Assembly: GCA_028386065.3 (NCBI GenBank)
Contig: JAKUCV010003227.1
Location: 19,303-83,302 of the forward strand
Source of the DNA: Turnera subulata
Lineage: Eukaryota; Streptophyta; Magnoliopsida; Malpighiales; Passifloraceae
Length of the DNA: 64,000 nt
Direction of reading: 5' to 3'
Made by a program: the position numbers and the translations under genes. The notes below the pieces were generated by a model. That model searched no databases and was not told where the DNA came from. It saw nothing but the letters and a program-made list of their open reading frames with translations. Of the stretch, positions 1-11,614 are shown piece after piece; position 1 is the first letter of the stretch, and every line of letters starts with the position of its first letter.

Positions 1-1083
1 ATTTTTCCCGATTTACGGGATTTTAATTGTTCTAAAAATTGAAACTCGGACTTCCACTTCTCTGAAAAATCTGAAATTTTGCAGGAATTTGGATTGGATT
101 TTTATTGGTGTGTTTACAAAATTTCAGCTCAAAAATCAAAAATAAAAATTTCAGCTCAAAACTAAAAAATTGCACCATTGGCGCTCCAATAGCGCCCCAA
201 TGGGACACCAGTAGCGCACCAATGGCCCAGTGAACCAATGCATAAGAGAATTCTCCAAATCTACCGTGTCAAATTCTACCTAAAATGATTACACAAATAT
301 GGGGATCATTTATAAGGATTTTTGGATGCCATTCCCGGACATTTTGAGCGCATCTTAGGTGCTTTTCCATTTTTCCCGATTTACGGGATTTTAATTGTTC
401 CAAAAATAAAAATTCGGACTTCCACATGTCTGAAAATTCTGAAATTTTGTAGGTAGTTGGACTGGATTTTTACTGGTGTGTGTACAAAATTTCAGCTCAA
501 AACTCAAAAATCAAATTTTCAGCTCAAAACTAAAAAATCGCACCAATGGGGCACCAATAGCGCACCAATTGCGCGCCAATGGCCTAGTGAACCAATGCAT
601 AAGAGAAATCTCCAAATCCACCTTGTCAAAGCTACCTAAGATGATTCCATAAATATGGGAATGATTTATATGGGTTTTTGGATGCCTTCCCTGGACATTT
701 TGAGCTCATTTGAGGTGCTTTTCCAATTTTCCCGATTTACAAGATATTAATTGTTCCAAAAATATAAGGTCGGACTTACACATCTCAGAAAATCTGAAAT
801 TTTTCAGGTAGTTGGACTGGATTTTTATTGGTTTGTGTACAAAATTTCAGCTCAAAAATCAAAAGTCAAAATTTCAGCTCAAAACTCAAAAATCGCACCA
901 ATGGCGCACCATTGAGCAATCTTCAAATCCACCATGCCAAATTCTACCTAATATGATTCCAAAAATATGGGGATGATTTATAAGGATTTTTGGCTGCCTT
1001 CCCCGGACATTTTGAGCACTTCTGTGGTGTTTTTCCATTTTTCCCAACTTACAGGATTTTAATTCTTCCAAAAATAAAAACTC
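1..1083 (+). repeat. Higher-order repeat copy 1 (truncated)
   Basis: This is the first copy of a four-monomer higher-order repeat. It matches 1891-2973 base for base apart from one substitution I could see (A at 442, C at 2332), and it matches the start of copy 3. It holds three full monomers (368, 356 and 312 bp by anchor spacing) and the start of a fourth. The fourth is then replaced by foreign sequence from 1084. The left edge coincides with the window edge, so the true start is unknown. Confidence 0.9.
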
Positions 1084-1286
1084 GGAATAGAGGAATTGAA
1101 TGTATAACCTTGTACATTTTGAGTTTCTAAGCTTCAATGCTTGTTCTCTTTTCTTCTTTGAATCTTTGCCCTTTGATTGTCCTCTTTTTGCTTAAGATCA
1201 TCTTCAATTGAGTCATGCTTCAATTTGGAGGTTGTTTGTCAATTATCAAAACCTGAGATTAACCAAGAAGGTATAAGTTCTAACAA
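1084..1286. other. Non-satellite filler in the satellite
   Basis: About 200 bp here has no resemblance to any monomer. The satellite stops after AAAACTCGGA and resumes with AAATTTCAGCTCAAAACTC near 1287. Copies 2 and 3 of the higher-order repeat carry normal satellite at the matching place, so about 70 bp of monomer was lost when the filler arrived. The filler is T-rich, has no terminal repeats, no target duplication and no convincing frame. Its origin is unknown; capture during break repair would fit. Confidence 0.7.
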
Positions 1287-1890
1287 ATTTCAGCTCAAAA
1301 CTCAAAAATCAAAATTTCAGCTCAAAACTCAAAAATTGCACCCAATGGGCCCCAATAGCACACCAATGGCGCACCAATGGCCCATTGAACCAATGCATAA
1401 GAGCAATCTCCAAATCCACCATGTCAAATGCTACCTAAGACTATTCCACAAATATCGGAATGATTTATAAGGATTTTTGGATACCTTCCCCTGACATATT
1501 GAGCTTATCTGTGGTTCGTTTCCAATTTTCCGATTTACTGGATTTTAATTGTTCCAAAAATAAAAGGTCGGACTTCCACCACTGAGATAAATCTGAAACT
1601 TTACAGGTAGTTGGACTGGATTTTTATTGGTTTGTGCATAAAATTTCAGCTCAAAACTCAAAAATCAAAAATTCAGCTAAAAACTCAAAAATCGCACCAA
1701 TGGCACCCCAATAGCGCACCAATGGCACCCCAATAGCGCACCAATGGCCTAGTGAACCAATGCTCAAGAGAATTCTCCAAATCTACCGTGTCAAATGCTA
1801 CCTAAGATGATTCCACAAAAACGGGGATAATTTATAAGAATTTTAGGATGCCTTCCCCGGACATTTTGAGCACGTCTAGGGTGCTTTTCT

Positions 1891-3283
1891 ATTTTTCCCG
1901 ATTTACGGGATTTTAATTGTTCTAAAAATTGAAACTCGGACTTCCACTTCTCTGAAAAATCTGAAATTTTGCAGGAATTTGGATTGGATTTTTATTGGTG
2001 TGTTTACAAAATTTCAGCTCAAAAATCAAAAATAAAAATTTCAGCTCAAAACTAAAAAATTGCACCATTGGCGCTCCAATAGCGCCCCAATGGGACACCA
2101 GTAGCGCACCAATGGCCCAGTGAACCAATGCATAAGAGAATTCTCCAAATCTACCGTGTCAAATTCTACCTAAAATGATTACACAAATATGGGGATCATT
2201 TATAAGGATTTTTGGATGCCATTCCCGGACATTTTGAGCGCATCTTAGGTGCTTTTCCATTTTTCCCGATTTACGGGATTTTAATTGTTCCAAAAATAAA
2301 AATTCGGACTTCCACATGTCTGAAAATTCTGCAATTTTGTAGGTAGTTGGACTGGATTTTTACTGGTGTGTGTACAAAATTTCAGCTCAAAACTCAAAAA
2401 TCAAATTTTCAGCTCAAAACTAAAAAATCGCACCAATGGGGCACCAATAGCGCACCAATTGCGCGCCAATGGCCTAGTGAACCAATGCATAAGAGAAATC
2501 TCCAAATCCACCTTGTCAAAGCTACCTAAGATGATTCCATAAATATGGGAATGATTTATATGGGTTTTTGGATGCCTTCCCTGGACATTTTGAGCTCATT
2601 TGAGGTGCTTTTCCAATTTTCCCGATTTACAAGATATTAATTGTTCCAAAAATATAAGGTCGGACTTACACATCTCAGAAAATCTGAAATTTTTCAGGTA
2701 GTTGGACTGGATTTTTATTGGTTTGTGTACAAAATTTCAGCTCAAAAATCAAAAGTCAAAATTTCAGCTCAAAACTCAAAAATCGCACCAATGGCGCACC
2801 ATTGAGCAATCTTCAAATCCACCATGCCAAATTCTACCTAATATGATTCCAAAAATATGGGGATGATTTATAAGGATTTTTGGCTGCCTTCCCCGGACAT
2901 TTTGAGCACTTCTGTGGTGTTTTTCCATTTTTCCCAACTTACAGGATTTTAATTCTTCCAAAAATAAAAACTCGGACTTCCACATCTCTGAAAAGTCTGA
3001 AATTTTGCAGGAAGTTGGATTAGATTTTTATTGTTGTGTGTACAAAATTTCAGCTCAAAAATCAAAAATCAAAATTTCAGCTCAAAACTCAAAAATCGCA
3101 CCAAAGGGGCACCAATAGCGCACCAATGGCGCACCAATGGCCTAGTGAACCAATGCATAAGAGAATTCTCCAAATCCACCGTGTCAAATACTACCTAAGA
3201 TGATCACAAAAACGTGGAAATCATTTATAAGGATTTTTGGATGCCATCCCCGGACATTTTGAGCTCATCTTAGGTGGTTTTCC
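1891..3283 (+). repeat. Higher-order repeat copy 2 (1393 bp)
   Basis: This is a complete four-monomer unit with anchor spacings of 368, 356, 312 and 357 bp. It lies directly next to copy 3, giving an exact period of 1393 bp. Its four monomers differ clearly from each other but are nearly identical to the same positions in copies 1 and 3. That is the definition of a higher-order repeat and points to recent amplification. Confidence 0.92.
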
Positions 3284-4720
3284 ATTTTTCCCGATTTACG
3301 GGATTTTAATTGTTCTAAAAATTGAAACTCGGACTTCCACTTCTCTGAAAAATCTGAAATTTTGCAGGAATTTGGATTGGATTTTTATTGGTGTGTTTAC
3401 AAAATTTCAGCTCAAAAATCAAAAATAAAAATTTCAGCTCAAAACTAAAAAATTGCACCATTGGCGCTCCAATAGCGCCCCAATGGGACACCAGTAGCGC
3501 ACCAATGGCCCAGTGAACCAATGCATAAGAGAATTCTCCAAATCTACCGTGTCAAATTCTACCTAAAATGATTACACAAATATGGGGATCATTTATAAGG
3601 ATTTTTGGATGCCATTCCCGGACATTTTGAGCGCATCTTAGGTGCTTTTCCATTTTTCCCGATTTACGGGATTTTAATTGTTCCAAAAATAAAAATTCGG
3701 ACTTCCACATGTCTGAAAATTCTGAAATTTTGTAGGTAGTTGGACTGGATTTTTACTGGTGTGTGTACAAAATTTCAGCTCAAAACTCAAAAATCAAATT
3801 TTCAGCTCAAAACTAAAAAATCGCACCAATGGGGCACCAATAGCGCACCAATTGCGCGCCAATGGCCTAGTGAACCAATGCATAAGAGAAATCTCCAAAT
3901 CCACCTTGTCAAAGCTACCTAAGATGATTCCATAAATATGGGAATGATTTATATGGGTTTTTGGATGCCTTCCCTGGACATTTTGAGCTCATTTGAGGTG
4001 CTTTTCCAATTTTCCCGATTTACAAGATATTAATTGTTCCAAAAATATAAGGTCGGACTTACACATCTCAGAAAATCTGAAATTTTTCAGGTAGTTGGAC
4101 TGGATTTTTATTGGTTTGTGTACAAAATTTCAGCTCAAAAATCAAAAGTCAAAATTTCAGCTCAAAACTCAAAAATCGCACCAATGGCGCACCATTGAGC
4201 AATCTTCAAATCCACCATGCCAAATTCTACCTAATATGATTCCAAAAATATGGGGATGATTTATAAGGATTTTTGGCTGCCTTCCCCGGACATTTTGAGC
4301 ACTTCTGTGGTGTTTTTCCATTTTTCCCAACTTACAGGATTTTAATTCTTCCAAAAATAAAAACTCGGATTTCCACATCTCTGAAAAGTCTGAAATTTTG
4401 CAGGAAGTTGGATTAGATTTTTATTGTTGTGTGTACAAAATTTCAGCTCAAAAATCAAAAATCAAAATTTCAGCTCAAAACTCAAAAATCGCACCAAAGG
4501 GGCACCAATAGCGCACCAAAGGGGCACCAATAGCGCCCCAATGGGGCACCAATAGCGCACCAATGGCGCACCAATGGCCTAGTGAACCAATGCATAAGAG
4601 AATTCTCCAAATCCACCGTGTCAAATACTACCTAAGATGATCACAAAAACGTGGAAATCATTTATAAGGATTTTTGGATGCCATCCCCGGACATTTTGAG
4701 CTCATCTTAGGTGCTTTTCC
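3284..4720 (+). repeat. Higher-order repeat copy 3 with expanded micro-array
   Basis: This third copy follows copy 2 head to tail. It differs by a C-to-T near 4370 and by extra 11-bp CCAAT units near 4500-4560 in the fourth monomer. The local expansion shows that the micro-array changes length independently of the large unit. After about 4720 the array returns to diverged monomers. Confidence 0.88.
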
Positions 4721-7700
4721 ATTTTTCCCGATTTACGCGAGTTTAGTTGTTCCAAAAATAAAAACTCGGACTTTAACTTCACTGAAAAATTTGAAATTTT
4801 GGAGGTAGTTGGATTGGCTTTTTAGTGGTGTGTGTACAAAATTTCAGCTGAAAACTCAAAAATCAAATTTTCAGCTCAAAACTAAGAAATCGCACCAGTG
4901 GGGCACCAATAGCGCACCAATTGCGCACCAATGGCCCAGTGAACCAATGGATATGAACAATCTCCAAATCCACCACGTCAATGCTACCTAAGATGATTCC
5001 ACAAATATGGGAATGATTTATATGGATTTTTGGATGCCTTCCCCGGACATTTTGAGCTCATTTGAGGTGCTTTTCCGATTTTCCCGATTTACGTGATTTT
5101 AATTGTTCCAAAAATAAAAGGTCGGACTTCCACATCTCAGAAAAATCTGAAATTTTTCAGGTAGTTGGACTGGATTTTTATTGGTTTGTGTACAAAATTT
5201 CAGCTCAAAACTCAAAAATCGCGCCAATGGCGCACCAATGACCAATCTCCAAATCCACCATGTCAAATGCTACCTAAGATGATTCCAAAAATATGGGGAT
5301 GATTTATAAGAATTTTTGGATGCCTTCCCCGGACATTTTGAGCTCATCTGGGTTGCTTTTCCATTTTTCCCGATTTACGGGATTTTAATTGTTCCAAAAA
5401 TGAAAAGCCTGACTTCTACATCTCTGAAAACTCTGAAATATTGCAGGATTGGATTTTTGTTGGTTTGTATACAAAATTACAGCTCAAAGCTCAAAAATAA
5501 AAAATCCAGCTAAAAACTCAAAAATCGCACCAAAGGCTCCCCAATAGCGCACCAATGGCTCCCCAATAGCGCACCAATGGCGCCCCAATAGTGAACCAAT
5601 GCATAAGAAAATTTTCCAAATCTACCGTGTCAAATGCTTCCTAAGTTTATTCCACAAATATGGGGATGATTTATAAGGATTTTAGGATGCCTTCCCGGGA
5701 CATTTTGAGCTCATCTTGGGTGCTTTTCCATTTCTCCCGATTTACGGGATTTTAATTGTTCCAAAAATAAAAACTTGGAGTTCCACATCTCTGAAAAATC
5801 TGAAATTTTGCAGGTAGTTGGTTTAGATTTTTATTGGTGTGTACAAAATTTCTGCTCAAAACTCAAAAATTAAAATTTCAGTTCAAAACTAAAAAATCGC
5901 ACCAATGGCTCCCCAAAGGGGCACCAATATCGCACCAATGGTGTACCATTGGCCCAGTGAACTAATGCATACGAGCAATTTCCAAATCTACCATGTCAAA
6001 TTCTGCCTAAGACGATTCCACAAATATGGGAATGATTTATAAGGATTTTTGGATGCCTTCCCCGGACATTTTGAGCTAATTTGAGGTGCTTTTCCAATTT
6101 TCCTGATTTACGGGATTTTAAATGTTCCAAAAATAAAAAGGTAGGACTTCAACTTCTCAGAAAAATCTGAAATTTTTCAGGTAGTTGGACTGGATTTTTA
6201 TTGGTCTGTGTACAAAATTTCAGCTCAAAACTCAAAAATCATAATTTCAGCTCAAAACTCAAAAATCGCACCAATAGCGCACCAATGAGCAATAGCCAAA
6301 TCCACCATGTCAAAACCTACCTAAGATGATTTCAAAAATATGGGGATGAATTATAAGGATTTTTGGATGCCTTCCCCAAACATTTTGAGCTCGTGATGCT
6401 TTTCCATTTTTTCCGATTTACGGGATTTTAAGTGTTCCAAAAAAGAAAAGCCTGACTTCTACATCTCAGAAAATTCTGAAATTTGAAGGTAGTTGGATTG
6501 GATTTTTATTGTATTGTATACAAAATTTCAGCTCAAAACTCACAAATCTAAATTTCAGCACAAAACTCAAAAATCGCACCAATGGGGCACCAATAGCGCA
6601 CCAATGGCCCAGTGAACCAATGCATAAGAGCAATCTCCAAATCCACCAAGTCAAATGCTACCTAAGATGATTCCACAAATTTGGGAATGATTTACAAGGA
6701 TTTTTGGATGCCTTCCTCGGACATTTTGAGCTCATCTCAGGTGCTTTTCCAATTTTTCCGATTTATGGGAATTTAGTGGTTCCAAAAATAAAAGGTCGGA
6801 CTTCCGCATCTCAGAAAAATCTGAAATTTTTCAGGTAGTTGGACTGGATTTTTATTGGTTTGTGTAAAAAATTTTTGTTCAAAACTCAAAAATTAAAATT
6901 TCAGCTCCAAACTCAAAAATCGCACCAATAGAGCACCAATGGCGCACCAATGTGCAATCTCCAAATCCACCATGTCAAATGCTACCTAAGAAGATTCAAA
7001 ATATATGGGGATGATTTATAAGGTTTTTTGGATGCCTTCCCCGGACATTTTGAGCTCGTCTGGGGTGCTTTTCCATTTTTCCCGATTTATGGGATTTTAA
7101 TTGTTCCAAAAATGAAAAGCCTGACTTCTACATCTCAGAAAACTCTGAAATTTTGCAGGTTGTTGGATTTGATTTTTATTGGTTGGTGTACAAAATTACA
7201 GCTCAAAACTCAAAAATCAAAATTTCAGCTCAAAACTCAAAAATAGCAACAGTGGCGCACCATTAGCGCCCCAATGGGGCACCAATCGCACACCAATGGC
7301 GCACCAATGGCCCAGTGAACCAATGCATAAGAGCAATCTCCAAATCCACCATGTCAAATGCTACCAAAGATTATTCCACAAATATGGGAATGATTTATAA
7401 GGATATTTGGATGCCTTCCCCGGACATTTTGAGCTCATCTGAGGTGCTTTTCCAATTTTCCCGATTTACGGGTTTTTAATTGTTCCAAAAATAAAAGGTC
7501 GGAGTTCCATTTCTCAGAAAAATCTAAAATTTTACAGGTATTTGGACTGGATTTTTATTGGTTTGTCCATAAAATTTCAGCTCAAAACTTAAAAATCAAA
7601 ATTTCAGCTAAAAACTCAAAAATCGCACCAATGGCACCCCAATAGGCGCACCAATGGCTCCCCAATAGGTTTACCAATGGCTCCCCAATGGCGCACCAAT

Positions 7701-10415
7701 GGCGCCCCAATAGCGCACCAATGGCCCAGTGAACCAATGCATAAGATAATTCTCCAAATCTACCGTGTCAAATGCTACCTAAGATGATTCCACAAATGTG
7801 GGGATTATTTATAAGGATTTTAGGATGCCTTCCCCGGACATTTTGAGTTCATCTGGGGTGTTTTTCCATTTTTCCCTGATTTACGGGATTTTAATTGTCC
7901 CAAAAATAAAAACTCTGACTTCCACCTCTCTGAAAAATCAGAAATTTTGCCGGTATTTGGATAAGATTTTTATTCGTATGTGTACAAAATTTCAGCTCAA
8001 AGCTCAAAAATCAAAATTTCAGCTCAAAACTTAAAAATCGCACCAACGGCGCACCAATAGCGCACCAATGGGGCACCAACATCGCACCAATGGCGCACCA
8101 ATGACCCAGCGAACTAATGCACAAGAGCAATCTCCAAATCCACCATGTCAAATGCTACCTAAGATGATTCCACAAATAAGGGAATGATTTATTTGGATTT
8201 TTGGATGCCTTCCCCGGACATTTTGAGCTTGGCTGAGGTGCTTTTCCAATTTTCCCGATTTACAGGATTTTAATTGTTCCAAAAATAAAAGGTCGGACTT
8301 CCAGTTCTCATACAAATCTAAAAATTTTCAGGTAGTTGGACTGGATTTTTATTTGTTTCTGTACAAAATTTCAGCTCAAAACTCAAAAATCAAATTTTCA
8401 GCTCAAAACTCAAAAATCGCACCAATAGCGCACCAATGGCGCACCGATGGCGCACCAATGAGCAATCTCCAAATTCACCATGTCTAAACCTACCTAAGAT
8501 GATTCCAAAATTATGGGGATGATTTATAAGGATTTTTGGATGCCTTCGCCCGACATTTTGAGCTCATCTGGGGTGCTTTTCCATTTTTCCCGATTTACGG
8601 GAATTTAATTGTTCCAAAAATGAAAAGCCTGACTTCTACATCTCAGAAAATTCTAAAAATTTGAAGGTAGTCTGATTGGATTTTTATTGGATTGTATACA
8701 AAATTTCAGCTCAAAACTCGAAAATCAAAATTTCAGCTCAAAACTCAAAAATCGGACCAATGGCGCACCAATAGGGCCCCAATGGGGCACCAATAGCGCA
8801 CCAATGGCGCAGTGAACCAATTCATAAGAGCAATCTCCAAATCCACCATGGAAAATGCTAACTAAGATGATTCCACAAAAATGGGAATGATTTATATGGA
8901 TTTTTGGATGCCTTCCCTGGACAATTTGAGCTCATCTCAGGTGCTTTTCCAATTTTCCCGATTCACGGGATTTTAATTGTTCCAAAAATAAAAGGTCCGA
9001 CTTCCGCATCTCAGAAAAATTTGAAATTTTGCAGGTAGTTGGACTGGATCTTTATTGGTTTGTGTAGAAAATTTCAGCTCAAAACTCAAAAATCGCAACA
9101 ATAGCGCACCAATGGCACACCAATGAGCAATCTCCATATCCACCATGTCAAATGCTACCAAAGATGATTCAAAAAATATGGGGATGATATATAAGGATTT
9201 TTGGATGCCTTCCCCGGACATTTTGAGCTCATCTTGTGTGCTTTTCCAATTTTCCCGATTTACGGGATTTTAACTGTTTCAAAAATGAAAAGCCTGACAT
9301 CTACATGTCAGAAAATTCTAAAAATTTGCAGAGTGTTGGACTGGATTTTTATTGGTTTGTGTACAAAATTTCAGCTCAAAACTCAAAAATCGCACCAATA
9401 GCGCACCAATGGCGCACCAATGAGCAATCTCCAAATCCACCATGTCAAAACGAACCTAAGACGATTCCAAAAATATGGGGATGATTTATAAGGATTTTTG
9501 GACGCCTTCCCCAGACATTTTGAGCTCATTTGGGGTGCTTTTCTATTTTTCCCGATTTACGGATTTTAATTGTTCCAAAAATGAAAAGCCTGACTTCTAC
9601 ATCTCACAAAATTCTGAAAATTTGCAGGTATTTGGATTGGATTTTTATTGGATTTTATACAAAATTTCAGCTCAAAACTCAAAAATCAAAATTTCAGCTC
9701 AAAACACAAAAATCGCACCAATGACGCACCAATGTGCACCAATGGAGCTCCTCAATGGGGCACCAATAGCGCACCAATGGCCCAGTGAACCAATGCATAA
9801 GAGCAATCTCCAAATCCAGCATGTCAAATGCTACCTAAGATGATTCCACAAATATGGGAATGATTTATAAGGATTTTTGGATGCCTTCCCCAGACATTTT
9901 GAGCTCATCTGAGGTGCTTTCCCAATTTTCCCGATTTACGGGATTTTAATTGTTCCAAAAATAAAAGGTCGGACCTCCGCTTCTCAGAAAAATCTGAAAT
10001 TTTGCAGGAAGTTGGGCTGGATTTTTATTGGTTTGAGTACCAAATTTCAGCTCAAAACTCGAAAATTAAAATTTTAGCTCAAAACTCAAAAATCGCACCA
10101 ATAGCGCACCAATGGCGCACCAATGAGCAATCTCCAAATTCACCATGTCAAATGCTACCTAAGATGATTCTAAAAATATGGGGATGATTGATAAGGATTT
10201 TTGGATGCCTTCCCCGGACATTTTGAGATCGTCTGGGGTGCTATTCCATTTTTCCCAATTTACGGGATTTTAATTGTTCCAAAAATGAAAAGCCTGACTT
10301 CTTCTTCTCATAAAATTCTGAAAATTTGCAGGTAGTTGGATTGGATTTTCATTGTTTTGTGTATAAAATTTCAGCTCAAAACTAAAAAATCGCACCAATG
10401 GCACCCCAATAGCGT

Positions 10416-11570
10416 GTTAGCCTAAACATGGGTCTAATATTTTAGTTAGTGTTAATCGATAACTAACCATGTTTAGTGTGTTGGTATATTATGATTTTGA
10501 TGACTAACAAAACTGGATTAGATGTTTGCGATATATACTTGTGTTGAGTCTTCTTGCAACTTAGTTTTCAGCTTGGTTTTTCAGCTTGGTTTAAGAAGAA
10601 ACCACACCTTTCTGACAACATCGTGGTCCCAGCTGCATGTGGCCAAGTGGTCCTAATGGTCTATACAGCAATTAAGGCCAACTTCCAACTACTCCAACGG
10701 GCAGAGAAATTGGTCCAACACTGGAGAGAAGACTTCAACCCTTATCTCTCACCACTCTTTGATCAATTATGTGAAGGGGACCATGTGGTCCAACTTTGTG
10801 GTTCGAATTGTCAAAAATGGAAAGTCTTTATATAATGGAGGCAAATGGAGAGTGGACTTCCTCAAAATGAAGCAGCAGCATCCTGCAGAGCATCAAGGTC
10901 TGATCTGGAGCTTCATGGGAGATTGTAGCCATTGAAGGAAGAGAAAAATATCTCACCTACCCCCACCAACTCAAGCACTATATATGGAAGGCCATTGCAT
11001 ATCTTTCTTCCTCAACCCAGCCATTTGAAAACATGCTATTGAGTTGATTCTTGAGCTTACACCTGCTGTGTTCTTGCTGTTCTTAGGAGCTTTGAATTTG
11101 TGCTTAAACTTGTTCTCCAAGTCCTTACAAAGGGTAGAGTATTTAGGCAAGACTAGTGTAGTATTGCTGGGTCCTCAAATCAGGATTTTGATTTGAGTAA
11201 AGGTTAGAGTTTAGCCTGGGAAAAACTTGTAAAGGTTAGAGCTTAGCCTGCAAAAGCTTGTGTCTGTAAAGGTTTGAGCTTAGCCTTCAAAAGCTTGGTT
11301 TCTGTAATCGGTTAAGGCTGATCCCGCAAAAGCCTAAGATAGTGAGAGTTTCTAAAATCCTAAAGGAAGGGCCTTGAGGTAGTGGAGGTACCTGGTGAGG
11401 GGGAACCACTATAAATCTCCGTGTCATCCTTTCTCTCTTCTGTTCTCTCTACCTTGTGCATTTCACACTGATTAGTTCTGTGTGTTTGTGGTTCGTGAAG
11501 AAACCACTTGGTTCCTCAGAAACCAAAGTAATTCCATAGAAACCAACTCAGAAACCAACCTCGTTTGTTT
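10416..11570 (+). repeat. 5' LTR of the Sirevirus-like element (3' edge approximate)
   Basis: The LTR begins TGTTAGCCTAAACATGG at the satellite break. A TATATAT box lies near 10978-10986 after an AGCAC context, a plausible core promoter. From about 11200 to 11330 a unit of about 35-40 bp (GTAAAGGTTAGAGCTTAGCC and AAAAGCTTG) is repeated three to four times with drift. There is no second LTR to compare, so the 3' edge is only estimated from the usual 1-1.2 kb length in this lineage. No initiator-Met primer-binding site is visible after it. Confidence 0.65.
10978..10986 (+). promoter_or_regulatory. Putative TATA box of the Sirevirus-like LTR
   Basis: The word TATATAT lies about 560 bp into the LTR, where a copia LTR would have its core promoter. 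Position and composition are the only support. Confidence 0.4.
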
Positions 11571-11572
11571 CT

Positions 11573-11600
11573 GAGACCTAAGTACCTTTGCAACCTTCTC
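11573..11600. repeat. Inverted copy of a gag segment in the leader
   Basis: These 28 bases are the exact reverse complement of 11784-11811, which is coding sequence of this element's gag. Similarity continues weakly for about ten more bases on the right. The piece sits where the end of the LTR, the primer-binding site and the start of gag should be. It therefore marks a rearrangement (inversion or templated repair) that destroyed the leader. Confidence 0.85.
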
Positions 11601-11614
11601 TATGTTTGTGTTTG

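Larger units (their letters stand above)
1..10415 (+). repeat. Satellite array block 1
   Basis: This is a tandem array of monomers of about 0.3-0.37 kb, all in one orientation. Anchor words such as CGATTTACGGGATTTTAATT recur about every 312-368 bp (for example near 10, 378, 734 and 1046). Each monomer runs: AT-rich body; a 27-bp unit (core TTTCAGCTCAAAACTCAAAA) in one or two copies; an 11-bp CCAAT micro-array; then AATCTCCAAATCCACC, a TATGGGGATGATTTATAAGG block and CCTTCCCCGGACATTTTGAG. Length differences come mostly from copy number of the 27-bp and 11-bp units. Short open frames in the block are by-products of the 27-bp period, which is a multiple of three. The right edge is the insertion point of a copia LTR inside a CCAAT micro-array. 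A structural or centromere-related role is possible, but nothing in the sequence shows it. Confidence 0.95.

Noticed and set aside
32..10187. Many 60-120 codon open frames in the satellite with repeated KFQLKTQKS-like peptides
   Set aside because: They come from the 27-bp sub-repeat, which keeps frame by its length. They recur in every block, on both strands, with no start context or domain.
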